27,670 nt of DNA from Peptostreptococcus sp. (GTDB lineage Bacteria; Bacillota; Clostridia; Peptostreptococcales; Peptostreptococcaceae), in the NCBI GenBank assembly GCA_020025095.1, contig JAHHSS010000007.1, forward strand, positions 1-27,670, given 5' to 3'. Position 1 is the stretch's first letter. Each line of letters begins with the position of its first letter. Shown in pieces: positions 1 to 8,484 of this stretch. The position numbers and the translations under genes are program-made. Under the pieces are notes generated by a model. The model was not told where the DNA came from. It did not search any database and saw only the letters and a list, made by a program, of their open reading frames with translations.

Positions 1-118
1 ATATTTTAGTTGCGATAATAATGAGATAATATACTTCATCACTGACTCCATCGAAAGAGTTTATATATGCTTTTTTTAATTTTTCATCTATTTTTAAACA
101 TTCTTTATCTAAACTCAT
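1..118 (-). CDS. Unknown protein, N-terminal 39 residues only (cut by window edge)
   Basis: An open frame starts at the ATG at 118-116 and runs off the left edge. It begins MSLDKECLKIDEKLKK and continues with a short helical-looking stretch. An AAAGAGGTG ribosome binding site lies six or so bases upstream, and a TATAAT box sits at 143-148, so this is a real gene start. I do not recognise the family from 39 residues. It lies downstream of argS on the same strand but is separated from it by a terminator and its own promoter, so it is probably a separate unit. Confidence 0.7.
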   Translation of the reverse strand, partial: MSLDKECLKIDEKLKKAYINSFDGVSDEVYYLIIIATKI

Positions 119-142
119 TTTTACACCTCTTTGCTTTCCCTC

Positions 143-148
143 ATTATA
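143..148 (-). promoter_or_regulatory. -10 box for the truncated gene
   Basis: On the minus strand a perfect TATAAT stands about 25 bases before the ATG at 118, with the ribosome binding site between them. I see no convincing -35 at 16-18 bases. Just upstream, at about 176-205, is a patch unusually rich in G and C for an intergenic region here, containing GCTAGGCTCTAG and a CTCGAG palindrome; it may be a regulator site, but this is only a guess. Confidence 0.45.
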
Positions 149-259
149 TTTTACTCTAAAATTCAATTCATAACAAGCTAGGCTCTAGTGCTCGAGTAAA
201 GCATATTTTTAAAAAATATTTTTCAAATTACTTTTTTTATAAAATACTTTTAAAAATAT

Positions 260-320
260 AACGCCGACTGCATTTGCTTTCAATATTAATAACTGAAGCT
301 TTTAGCGTCGGCGTTTTTTT
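260..320 (-). terminator. Terminator after argS, possibly bidirectional
   Basis: A perfect 9-bp stem (AACGCCGAC at 260-268 with GTCGGCGTT at 307-315) closes a loop of about 38 bases, unusually long for a terminator. On the minus strand it follows the argS stop by about 95 bases and is followed by TTATATTTTT. On the plus strand the T-run is stronger (seven Ts), so it could work both ways. The rest of the 119-409 gap holds only the promoter of the next gene and AT-rich DNA. Confidence 0.6.
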
Positions 321-409
321 GCATATTCTATTCTAGATAATAATTCTAAAACCTATATATCGACAATTGTAAAACAATTTTTAAAAAATCATTTTATTAT
401 ATAGACTTA

Positions 410-2110
410 TTACATCTTTTCAGGAGCATGCATTCCTAATAATGCTAGTGAATTTTCTATTGTTTGTCTTGTACATTCAACTAATGCTAATCTTGCTTTT
501 CTAAGTTCTGCATCTTCTACTAATATCGGACTATTGTGATAGAACTTATTAAATGCCTGTGCAAGGTCAAGAACAAATCTTGTTACTATATGTGGTTCAT
601 TTTTTGTCATTGCCAATGTTATTGACTTATTGAAAGTTTCAAGAACTTTTATTACATCTGCCGCTTCTTCATCACTCAATAAATCATAGTTTATATCTGT
701 TGTAATCTCTTCATTTGCCTTTCTCTTAACTGCACAACATCTAGCATGAGTATACTGTACATATGGTCCTGTTTCACCTTCGAAACTTAAAGTTCTATTC
801 CATGAGAAAGTATAATCCTTTATTCTACTGTTAGATAACTCCTGGAATACTACAGCTCCTACACCTACTTCCTTAGCTATCTGATCTATATTACCAGCTT
901 CAGGATTTTTCTCTATTATTATTTCTCTAGTTTTTTCTATTGCTTGCTTTAAAACATCTTCTAAAAATACTACTCTACCCTTTCTAGTTGACATAGTACC
1001 TTCTTCAAGAGCTACCATACCAAACTGAACGTGTACCATATCTTTATACCATTCATATCCCATCTTTTCGATTACGCTAAATAGTTGCTTAAAGTGAAGT
1101 TCTTGCTGAGAACCAACAACATATAGAGCTTTTGCAAAGTCATATGTTTTCTTTCTATATAATGCAGCAGCAAGATCTCTTGTCATATAAAGAGTGGAAC
1201 CATCGTTTTTCTGTATCAAAGCTGGTGGCAACTTCTTATCTTCTAAATCAACAATATTAGTTCCTTGAGATTCTTCTAGAAGTCCCTTTTCTTTTAATTC
1301 TTCAATTACTGCTGGCATCTTATCTGAATAGAAGCTTTCACCTGCATATGAATCGAATTCTATATCAAGTAAATCATATACCCTCTGGAATTCCTTTAGG
1401 CTTTCATCCCTGAACCACTGCCATAAATCCTTAGCTTCTTGATCTCCATTTTCTAATTTTGTAAACCAAGCTCTTGCCTCATCTTCCATTTCTGGCTTCT
1501 TTTCAGCCTCATCATGGAATTTTACATATAATTTAAGAAGTTCCTTTATAGGATTTGCCTCTACTGCTTCCTTATTCCCCCACAGTTTATAAGCTACTAT
1601 CAACTTTCCAAACTGTGTTCCATAATCACCAAGATGGTTTATTCTAACTACATTATATCCCTGGGAATCATATATTTTATATAGGGCATTACCTATAACT
1701 GTAGTTCTTATATGACCAATATGGAATGGTTTTGCTATATTAGGAGAAGAATAATCTATTACTACATTCTTTCCTCCACTAAAATCACTCTTACCATAAT
1801 TTTCTTTTTCAGTAAGTATCTGCTTTATTACCTTCTTAGCTAAATCTCCTTTGCTTACAAAGAAATTCACATATCCACCTAAATTTATTATCTTTGTAAT
1901 TCCATCCTTAGCTTCTAATTCTCCTGCTATTTCTTCTGCTATAAGATTAGGAGCTTTTCTAAATATCTTCGCTAATTTAAAACATGGAAATGCGTAATCT
2001 CCCATTTCTTTATTTGGTGGTACTTCTAAAAGAGCTTTTATCTCTTCTACTGACATATCTTCAACTTTTGTCTTGATATTTTCAGCTATAACTTGCTTAA
2101 AATCTGCCAT
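410..2110 (-). CDS. argS: Arginyl-tRNA synthetase (class I)
   Basis: Charges tRNA-Arg with arginine in the cytoplasm, using ATP. The 566-residue length is normal. Visible parts: an N-terminal Add-1 region (about 1-85); the class I signature HIGH at 130-133 within AKPFHIGHIRT; the second class I motif in the degenerate form MSTRKG at 373-378, as is common in ArgRS; and a C-terminal DALR anticodon-binding domain from about residue 450, ending in GMHAPEKM as in many ArgRS. The ATG is preceded by AAGGGAGG at a good distance. It has its own near-consensus promoter (2155-2182) and a terminator downstream. No T-box leader is visible. Identification is secure. Confidence 0.98.
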   Translation of the reverse strand: MADFKQVIAENIKTKVEDMSVEEIKALLEVPPNKEMGDYAFPCFKLAKIFRKAPNLIAEEIAGELEAKDGITKIINLGGYVNFFVSKGDLAKKVIKQILTEKENYGKSDFSGGKNVVIDYSSPNIAKPFHIGHIRTTVIGNALYKIYDSQGYNVVRINHLGDYGTQFGKLIVAYKLWGNKEAVEANPIKELLKLYVKFHDEAEKKPEMEDEARAWFTKLENGDQEAKDLWQWFRDESLKEFQRVYDLLDIEFDSYAGESFYSDKMPAVIEELKEKGLLEESQGTNIVDLEDKKLPPALIQKNDGSTLYMTRDLAAALYRKKTYDFAKALYVVGSQQELHFKQLFSVIEKMGYEWYKDMVHVQFGMVALEEGTMSTRKGRVVFLEDVLKQAIEKTREIIIEKNPEAGNIDQIAKEVGVGAVVFQELSNSRIKDYTFSWNRTLSFEGETGPYVQYTHARCCAVKRKANEEITTDINYDLLSDEEAADVIKVLETFNKSITLAMTKNEPHIVTRFVLDLAQAFNKFYHNSPILVEDAELRKARLALVECTRQTIENSLALLGMHAPEKM

Positions 2111-2154
2111 AACTTTCCTCCCTTAAATTATCTATTTAAATCTATTCTTAAAAA

Positions 2155-2182
2155 TCTATATCAAACTATCCAAATCTGTCAA
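2155..2182 (-). promoter_or_regulatory. Sigma-A-type promoter of argS
   Basis: On the minus strand TTGACA (2182-2177, exact consensus) is followed after 16 bases by TATAGA (2160-2155). The expected start is about 2148, giving a leader of roughly 38 bases before the argS ATG. The leader is too short for a T-box. Confidence 0.7.
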
Positions 2183-2312
2183 ATAGTTAAAATCCTTGTT
2201 TTATGCTATTTAGGCATCTTTCTTAAAAAAGGACACAATGATACATTTTAATACTATACCTAATATATTATATTATAATATTTATAGATTTTTTTCAATA
2301 TATTATTAGTTT

Positions 2313-2813
2313 TTATCTTTCTTTTATTTTTCTAAATATTTTTCCCGCTTCTATATCTTTTTCGCTTAAGATTTCTATTTTTTCTTTATGAAATAGGGCT
2401 GCTGTTACCCCCATTCCATTTTTTTTGCTTCCATCAAATTTGCCTGTATAGATTTTATTAACGCCGCATGAAGGACTTGACTCTTTCATAATTGCTTTTT
2501 TTATATTATTCTTTTTTAATTTTTCAAGAGCTTTTTCTGCACCTTTTACAAATTCTTCTGTTACGTCTATACCTTCCTTTGAATACACATGAAAATTTTC
2601 TCTATCTTTTATAAAATCTACACCACTTTTCCCTATTTCTATTTCTGATGGTAACCTTGGAGTCGAAAGCCCACCATAAGTTTCAGGGCATATTGCTATA
2701 TAATCCATATTTTCAATATATTCTAATATCTTTTCATTTCTATTATTTTCACCGTTATATTTACAATTTATTCCTAAAAGACAGGCTGAAACTGCAATCT
2801 TCTCTTTTTTCAT
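2313..2813 (-). CDS. DUF523 protein, stand-alone TudS-like (possible [4Fe-4S] thiouracil desulfidase)
   Basis: A 166-residue single-domain protein of the DUF523 (YbbK) family. It shows the family motifs SACLLG near the N-terminus, ICPE at 41-44, TPR shortly after, and KESSPSCG at 110-117. Cysteines at C11, C42 and C116 sit in these motifs, with an extra C17. From family knowledge, a DUF523 member, TudS, is a [4Fe-4S] enzyme that removes sulfur from 2-thiouracil, with three conserved cysteines holding the cluster. The three motif cysteines here fit that, but the substrate is inference. ATG start with an AAGGGGT site upstream. It lies between mutS2 and argS on the same strand, with a mutS2 terminator before it and the argS promoter after it. 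Confidence 0.85.
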   Translation of the reverse strand: MKKEKIAVSACLLGINCKYNGENNRNEKILEYIENMDYIAICPETYGGLSTPRLPSEIEIGKSGVDFIKDRENFHVYSKEGIDVTEEFVKGAEKALEKLKKNNIKKAIMKESSPSCGVNKIYTGKFDGSKKNGMGVTAALFHKEKIEILSEKDIEAGKIFRKIKER

Positions 2814-2889
2814 AAACTCTACCCCTTATAAAAAAACATATTAAAACTTCATTCTTACCTGAAATTTACAAACTTACTTTTAATTTTAT

Positions 2890-2934
2890 ACAAAATAAGT
2901 ATTGTAGGTTTACATTAGCAAACCCACAATACTT
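2890..2934 (-). terminator. Intrinsic terminator of mutS2
   Basis: A 15-bp stem (2897-2911 with 2920-2934) around an 8-base loop lies directly after the mutS2 stop. The single non-Watson-Crick position is a G.U pair in minus-strand RNA but an A.C mismatch in plus-strand RNA, which supports leftward use. The tail on the minus strand is ATTTTGT, only moderately U-rich. Confidence 0.75.
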
Positions 2935-2936
2935 TT

Positions 2937-5360
2937 TTATTTTACCTTTACTATTGTTACTCCTATTCCACCTTCGCCATACTGACCATCTCTCATTGAC
3001 TTAACATGAGGATTTTTCTTTAACCACTCTTTTATTCCTTTTCTAAGTACACCTGTACCTATTCCATGAATAATAGTTACTTCATCATGACCTGCCATAC
3101 AAGCATCATCAAGATATTTTTCAACCTTCATTATAGCTTCTTCTAAGTTTAAACCTCTTAAGTCTACTTCTCTTGTTACATTTCCTGATTTGGATCTTAT
3201 TACTTTTCTAGTAGCTCTTGTAACATTAATATCTTCTTTCTTTTCTATTCTTTTTAATGATTTAAATGGCAATGTCATCTTCATTATACCTACTTGAACA
3301 AGAGCTTCTTTCTTTTTATTATCTACTGAAACAACTGTTCCTTCTTGCTTAAGAGTGATGATGCTTACATCTTCACCTGCCTTAAGATTTTTTATTTCCT
3401 TTGAAGCAAATTTAGGCACTACCATACTTTCAACACTAGGTTGAAGTTTGCCCATTGATTGTCCTATTTCTTTTCTTATTTTTTCTATTCTTCTATCTTT
3501 TTCCTTAGATGCTTTTTGCATTTCTAATTTTCTAAGCTCTTTAATCATCTTGTCAGTAGATTCTTTTGCTTGTCTAATAACAGAAAAAGCCTCGCTTCTA
3601 GCATTTTCCATTATCTTTTGTTTAGAATTTTCGAGCTTTGTTATTTTTTCTTGATACTCATTCTTTAATACTTCTATTTCAGCTCTCATTTCTTCTGCAT
3701 TTCTCAATTCTTCTTCTGTTTTTAGTCTACTTTTTTCAATATTCTGAAGAACTTCTTCTATTTCTATATTATCATTTTCTAGAAAACTTCTTGCATTCTC
3801 TATTATATAATCTGAAAGCCCCAATTTATTTGATATTTCAAAAGCATTAGATTTTCCTGGAACTCCTATCAATAATTTGTATGTAGGAGATAATTTTTCC
3901 ATGTCAAATTCAACAGCTGCATTTTCTACATAATCTTTTGCCAAAGCATATTTTTTAAGCTCACTATAGTGTGTTGTAGCTATACAGGATGCTCCAGAAG
4001 ATTTTATTTCCTCAAGTATTGCTATTGCTAAAGCTGCTCCTTCTTCTGGATCAGTTCCTGCTCCTAATTCATCAAATATTACTAATGAATTCTCTGTTAC
4101 ATTTTCTAAAATCCCCACTATTCTAGTCATATGAGATGAGAATGTTGAAAGACTTTGCTCGATACTTTGATCATCACCTATATCTGCGAATATCTTGTCA
4201 AATACACACATGCTACTTCCATAATTTGCTGGAATATGCAATCCACATTGTGTCATAAGAGCAAATATCCCAACCATTTTAATTGTAACTGTCTTACCAC
4301 CTGTATTTGGACCTGTTATTAATAAAGTTGTAAAATCTTCACCAAGATAAACTGTATTTGGAACAACTTCATTTTTATCTAACAATGGATGTCTACCATC
4401 TACTATTTTAAAGCTTTGTTTTTTATTCAATTTTGGCTCTATTGCCTTCATTTGAAGAGAAAGCTTCCCTTTAGCAAATATAAAATCTATCTTTGCAAGT
4501 ATTTCTTGGTTAGATATTAATTCTCTGCTTACTTCACCTACTTTTGAAGAAAGTTCTGCAAGAATTTTTTCTATTTCTTCGAGTTCTTGAAGTTTTAATT
4601 GCCTTAAATCATTGTTCATATCAACTATTGACATTGGCTCTATAAATAAAGTAGCACCCGAAGATGATTGATCATGAACTATTCCTGCAAACATAGATCT
4701 ATATTCAGCTTTCACTGGAACAACGAATCTATCACCTCTCATTGAAATTATCGCATCTTGAAGATATTTTTGATAACTTGTCGATGAAATAATTGTATTC
4801 AATTTTGATCTAATAAGTTGATTTTTTTGTATTATTCTTCTTCTTATATTTCTCAATTCACTAGATGCGGAATCAGCTATTTCTAATTCACTTATTATTG
4901 CATTATGTATTTCTTCTTCTATATCACGATGAATATAAAGAGAATTGGCTAGAGATTGTACCATTGGATACTTTTCTAACTCAACATCTTCTTCAACTGA
5001 ATTGGCTGAATTTCCAAATGTTTCTACCTTTATATCTCCACTCAATATATTGGATATAACTCTTGTCGCTCTCATTGTATCTGCTATCTTTAAAAGACTT
5101 TTTGCATCAAGTGTAGCACCAAGATCTGCCCTTTTTGCTTTGTCTGATATATCATGTATTCCTTGTAGAGGAACATGACCTCTTTTTATAAGTATAGACT
5201 GTGCCTCTGTTGTTTCCTTCAAGGCAGCCTCAACTTCCTCAAAACTAGAAGAAGGTCTTAGTTTTTCTATTATAGAAAGTCCTAGCTCAGAAGAAGCTTT
5301 GGACTTTAACATTTCCATTACCTTGTTTATTTCTAAAACATTATAGTATTTTTCGTTCAT
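2937..5360 (-). CDS. mutS2: MutS2 ATPase with C-terminal Smr domain
   Basis: MutS-like ATPase without the mismatch-recognition domain. Family members suppress recombination in some bacteria and, in Bacillus subtilis, split collided ribosomes. The 807-residue protein has an N-terminal lever/clamp region (1-300), Walker A GPNTGGKT at 350-357, Walker B LVIFDE at 426-431 followed by the GAGTDP segment, a long charged coiled coil at about 520-635, a small basic/KOW-like stretch, and an Smr domain at 730-807 with DLRG (733-736) and HGIGTGVLR (from H765). All key ATPase and Smr residues are present. The ATG has no nearby ribosome binding site; a GGAGGGAG site is 16 bases upstream and sits better for an in-frame CTG at 5369-5367, which would add three residues. 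Confidence 0.97.
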   Translation of the reverse strand: MNEKYYNVLEINKVMEMLKSKASSELGLSIIEKLRPSSSFEEVEAALKETTEAQSILIKRGHVPLQGIHDISDKAKRADLGATLDAKSLLKIADTMRATRVISNILSGDIKVETFGNSANSVEEDVELEKYPMVQSLANSLYIHRDIEEEIHNAIISELEIADSASSELRNIRRRIIQKNQLIRSKLNTIISSTSYQKYLQDAIISMRGDRFVVPVKAEYRSMFAGIVHDQSSSGATLFIEPMSIVDMNNDLRQLKLQELEEIEKILAELSSKVGEVSRELISNQEILAKIDFIFAKGKLSLQMKAIEPKLNKKQSFKIVDGRHPLLDKNEVVPNTVYLGEDFTTLLITGPNTGGKTVTIKMVGIFALMTQCGLHIPANYGSSMCVFDKIFADIGDDQSIEQSLSTFSSHMTRIVGILENVTENSLVIFDELGAGTDPEEGAALAIAILEEIKSSGASCIATTHYSELKKYALAKDYVENAAVEFDMEKLSPTYKLLIGVPGKSNAFEISNKLGLSDYIIENARSFLENDNIEIEEVLQNIEKSRLKTEEELRNAEEMRAEIEVLKNEYQEKITKLENSKQKIMENARSEAFSVIRQAKESTDKMIKELRKLEMQKASKEKDRRIEKIRKEIGQSMGKLQPSVESMVVPKFASKEIKNLKAGEDVSIITLKQEGTVVSVDNKKKEALVQVGIMKMTLPFKSLKRIEKKEDINVTRATRKVIRSKSGNVTREVDLRGLNLEEAIMKVEKYLDDACMAGHDEVTIIHGIGTGVLRKGIKEWLKKNPHVKSMRDGQYGEGGIGVTIVKVK

Positions 5361-5376
5361 AAAACTCAGTATATTT

Positions 5377-5384
5377 CTCCCTCC
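5377..5384 (-). promoter_or_regulatory. Ribosome binding site of mutS2, oddly far from the ATG
   Basis: GGAGGGAG on the minus strand ends 16 bases before the ATG at 5360 but only 7 bases before an in-frame CTG at 5369-5367. The spacing favours CTG (or a looped leader) over the ATG. This is the only strong site upstream. Confidence 0.5.
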
Positions 5385-5705
5385 ATATTTATATATAATA
5401 AACTTGTTAAAGTAAATTTAATTTATTATTAGATATTTTTATATTATTAAAAAGTGATTTTTTTATCTTTCACCAATTTATTTTAAGCAATTGTAAAAAG
5501 TAATTTTTTTACACTAACTATTATATCATAAATATATCATTACACATATTCTATATAAATTAAATCTAGATTGATTTACGATTTTTGAAAATACCTTATA
5601 TAATCTTAACTATTATTTCTTCTCTGCGTCTATTTTTTTATTCAGTTGATATTGTAGGATTATTCTGATTTTATTTGAAATTTTTTAAATAATTTTCTTC
5701 AATCA
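5385..5705. other. AT-rich divergent intergenic region between mutS2 and pepD
   Basis: No gene is seen here. It must hold the mutS2 promoter on the minus strand; a TATAAT at 5520-5525 is a candidate but lacks a clear -35. It also has two near-identical 17-base A/T tracts (5449-5465 and 5495-5511, one difference), each a run of As, GTGAT or GTAAT, and a run of Ts, which could fold into weak hairpins in a mutS2 leader. Confidence 0.4.
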
Positions 5706-5714
5706 TGTTATAAT
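5706..5714 (+). promoter_or_regulatory. Extended -10 promoter of pepD
   Basis: TGTTATAAT reads as an extended -10 (TG at 5706-5707, TATAAT at 5709-5714). No good -35 is present at 17 bases, as is usual for extended -10 promoters. The leader to the pepD ATG would be about 55 bases and contains the strong AAGGAGGTG site. Confidence 0.6.
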
Positions 5715-5775
5715 ATAATTGTATATATATTTATATGCTATCATACAAAAATTTATCTTCAAGGAGGTGTTAAAA

Positions 5776-7227
5776 ATGGACTACATAACAGGGGGACTTA
5801 CACCAAGTAGAGTTTTCAAAAATTTTGAAGACATATCAAGAATACCTAGAGCTTCTGGAAATGAGAAAGAACTTAGTGATTATATAAAAAAATTTGCTCA
5901 AGACCTTAATCTTGAAGTATCTCAAGATAACCATTACAACCTAATTATAAAAAAGCCTGCTACTAATGGCAGACCTGATGGTTGTACAGTTATGCTTCAA
6001 GCTCATATAGATATGGTTGCAGAATCAGTAGATGGTTCTAATCATGACTTTGAGAAAGACCCTATTGATTTAGTGGTAAATGGAAATATTCTTTCTGCAA
6101 AAGACACTACCCTTGGTGCAGACAATGGAATTGGTGTCGCCTATATTATGTCAATACTTGAAGCAGACGATATTATTCATCCAAACCTTGAGTGTGTTCT
6201 TACAACTAGTGAAGAATTCGGTCTTATTGGTGTAAACAATATGAACCTTTCTTCATTAAAATCAAACTATGTTATAAATTTAGATTCAGAAGAAGATTAT
6301 TGTATACTAACAGGTTGTGCTGGAGCAGTTGATTCAACTATATCTCTAAAAAAAGAGTACAAACCGGCAAATACAAAAAATGTTGCTCTTGAAATTAACA
6401 TTAAAGGACTTTTAGGCGGACATTCTGGTATGGATATTGGTAAACAAAGGGGTAATGCCAATGTTATAATGGGTAGACTTTTAAACTCTATTAGCTATGA
6501 TTTTGATTTGTTCTATGTAAATGGAGGTTCTAAGAGAAACGTGATACCTAGAAATGCTGAAGCTGTAATCTCTGTAAGCGATAAAAATCTTGAAAATGTT
6601 GTAAGACAAATTCAAAAAGCAGCCGCTAAAATTCATAAAGAGATTTATAGTGTTGATCCTAATTTAAAGGTTAGTCTAAGAAGATCAGCTCCTGCAGATT
6701 TTAAAGTTTTCTCTAGTGATTGTAAGGCTAAGATTATAAAACTTTTAAATCTAATACCAAATGGAGTAGTTTCTATGTCTACTTCGCTTGAAGGAACAGT
6801 TCAAACTTCTACTAACTTTGCAGTAGTAAAAGAATCAGATACAAGAATAGATTTTATAAATATGACTAGAAGCTCTATGAAATCAGAAAAAGAAATGTTA
6901 AAATCAAAACTTTCAATGTTAGCTGAAATTTTTGCTGCATCTATAGAGTTTGGAGCTGAATATGAAGCATGGGAATATAACCCTAATTCAAAGCTTGAAA
7001 AAATAGCCATTGATGTATACAAAAAAGTATTTTCAAACGAGCCTGAAGTTGCAGTAATGCACTGTGGACTAGAATGTGGAATATTACTAAATAAGCTCAA
7101 CCATAGAGCTGAGGCTATTTCTATAGGTCCTAATATTTTTGATGTTCATTCTCCAGATGAATATGCTGAAATAAATTCAATCAAAAAAATATGGGATTAT
7201 CTAGTTGATTTATTAAAAAGAATATAA
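5776..7227 (+). CDS. pepD: Aminoacyl-histidine dipeptidase PepD (peptidase family M20)
   Basis: Cytoplasmic di-zinc peptidase that hydrolyses Xaa-His dipeptides such as carnosine and other short peptides. The 483 residues match the usual family length. Metal-site motifs are all visible: QAHIDM (H77, D79), LGADNGIG (D116), TSEEFG (catalytic and metal glutamates at about 146-147), NLDSEE (D170), and HSPDEY near the C-terminus (H458). The central lid/dimerisation domain lies around 200-390. An in-frame upstream ATG at 5719 exists, but AAGGAGGTG at 5761-5769 sits exactly right for the ATG at 5776, and family members start with the MDYITGGL-like segment. Single gene with its own promoter and terminator, on the opposite strand from its neighbours. 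Confidence 0.97.
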   Translation: MDYITGGLTPSRVFKNFEDISRIPRASGNEKELSDYIKKFAQDLNLEVSQDNHYNLIIKKPATNGRPDGCTVMLQAHIDMVAESVDGSNHDFEKDPIDLVVNGNILSAKDTTLGADNGIGVAYIMSILEADDIIHPNLECVLTTSEEFGLIGVNNMNLSSLKSNYVINLDSEEDYCILTGCAGAVDSTISLKKEYKPANTKNVALEINIKGLLGGHSGMDIGKQRGNANVIMGRLLNSISYDFDLFYVNGGSKRNVIPRNAEAVISVSDKNLENVVRQIQKAAAKIHKEIYSVDPNLKVSLRRSAPADFKVFSSDCKAKIIKLLNLIPNGVVSMSTSLEGTVQTSTNFAVVKESDTRIDFINMTRSSMKSEKEMLKSKLSMLAEIFAASIEFGAEYEAWEYNPNSKLEKIAIDVYKKVFSNEPEVAVMHCGLECGILLNKLNHRAEAISIGPNIFDVHSPDEYAEINSIKKIWDYLVDLLKRI

Positions 7228-7235
7228 ATTGAAAG

Positions 7236-7267
7236 TAGCGGTGATAAAGTTCATCGCTATTTTTTTC
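7236..7267 (+). terminator. Intrinsic terminator of pepD
   Basis: A 9-bp stem (TAGCGGTGA with TCATCGCTA, one G.U pair on the plus strand) and 6-base loop are followed by TTTTTTT, starting 8 bases after the stop. The wobble pair works only in the plus orientation. Confidence 0.85.
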
Positions 7268-7462
7268 AAAAATATATTAATTATATATATATATTACTTT
7301 TTTATCCGCTCTCTAATATTTGATACTGCTAGCAAAAAAACTAATATACATTAATTTTAAATACTCTCTCTGCTATCATTCATTTGTTTTTTTACTCAAT
7401 ATTACCTAGAAAAGAGGCTCTTTCTTAAACATACTCTAAAAATACTTACTAATTTTACATAT

Positions 7463-7499
7463 AAAAAAAAGAACTTCAACAAACTGCTAAAGTTCTTTT
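7463..7499 (-). terminator. Intrinsic terminator of the degV-family gene
   Basis: A perfect 10-bp stem (AAAAGAACTT at 7467-7476 with AAGTTCTTTT at 7490-7499) around a 13-base loop, followed on the minus strand by a long T-run, lies 12 bases after the stop codon. The 7268-7462 stretch between this and the pepD terminator shows nothing else. Confidence 0.8.
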
Positions 7500-7510
7500 A
7501 CTAATAATTT

Positions 7511-8362
7511 CTATTTATTTTTAAAACATATAAAACCTGTTATTCCTGGTCCCCCGTGTGTTCCAATACCACACCCTACCATAAAATACTTTACTTCTTT
7601 TGGATTAAGTTCTTCTCTTAGCTTTTCTTCTAATCTATCTCTTTCTTTCATATCATCTGTATATCCTATAAATACAGTTTGATTACTTAAATCTGTTACC
7701 CCATTTTCTTTTGCAACATCTATTAACTTAGCCGCTACATTTTTCTTCCCTCTTGCATTGGCAACATTATCTACTATACCGTCATTAATTACACATATAG
7801 GTTTTATATTTAAAACTGTACCTATCATAGCCTTAGTTCCAGATATTCTTCCGCCTCTTTTTAGATACTCAAGATCATCACATGAAAAAGTTACATAAGC
7901 ATCATTTTTTATTTTTTCTATTTCTTCAACAATTTCATCTATAGACTTTCCTTCTTCTCTAAGCTCTGCAGCTCTTATTACAAGTATTGCTATACCGTAA
8001 CAAAGATTGTTAGAATCTATTATTTTAATGTCTCCGCCTTCTACATCTGCTTTTGCCATAAGAGCACTCTGCATAGTTCCCGTAGCAGTTGATGCAGCAG
8101 ATATATATATAATCTTCTTACCTTCTTTTGTATACTTATCAAATACTTTATAATAATCTCCATATGTAATTTGAGAAGTCTTTGGCATTGCTTTTTCTTC
8201 TCTAATTCGCCTATAAAACTCTTCTGTTGTTATAGTTAATCTGTCCTTATACTCCACATCATCTATTATTACATTTAGTGGAATAACTTCTATATCATAT
8301 TTATCTATATATTCTTGCGTGATGTCTGATAAACTATCACACACTATTTTTATTTCCTCCAT
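7511..8362 (-). CDS. DegV-family fatty-acid-binding protein (FakB-like)
   Basis: DegV/FakB proteins hold a fatty acid and, where studied, present it to fatty acid kinase FakA so exogenous fatty acids enter phospholipid synthesis. The 283 residues show the family pattern: an N-terminal IVCDSLSDIT strand-loop, PLNVIIDDVEYKD, KTSQ around residue 61, a GGRISG segment, and the C-terminal GCGIGTHGGPGITGF ligand-site region. The frame stays open upstream to 8407, but TTGGAGGT five bases before the ATG at 8362 and the family's usual N-terminus fix the start there. FakA is not in the window. Which lipid it binds cannot be told. Confidence 0.93.
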   Translation of the reverse strand: MEEIKIVCDSLSDITQEYIDKYDIEVIPLNVIIDDVEYKDRLTITTEEFYRRIREEKAMPKTSQITYGDYYKVFDKYTKEGKKIIYISAASTATGTMQSALMAKADVEGGDIKIIDSNNLCYGIAILVIRAAELREEGKSIDEIVEEIEKIKNDAYVTFSCDDLEYLKRGGRISGTKAMIGTVLNIKPICVINDGIVDNVANARGKKNVAAKLIDVAKENGVTDLSNQTVFIGYTDDMKERDRLEEKLREELNPKEVKYFMVGCGIGTHGGPGITGFICFKNK

Positions 8363-8484
8363 GTTGTACCTCCAAGTAATTACACGATACATTTTTAAAA
8401 AATACAAAAATATATCCTTTAGGATGAGATTATTTACTATTATTAGTGATACAAAATATTCACCAATAAACTAAATTATCTTAA

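Noticed and set aside
2111..2312. T-box leader before argS
   Set aside because: The promoter leaves a leader of about 38 bases and no T-box sequence is present.
5719..5775. Upstream extension of pepD from an ATG at 5719
   Set aside because: The extension would lie over the region right after the promoter, has no ribosome binding site, and AAGGAGGTG sits exactly before the ATG at 5776.
8363..8407. Fifteen-residue N-terminal extension of the DegV-family protein
   Set aside because: TTGGAGGT just before 8362 and the usual DegV N-terminus favour the shorter form.
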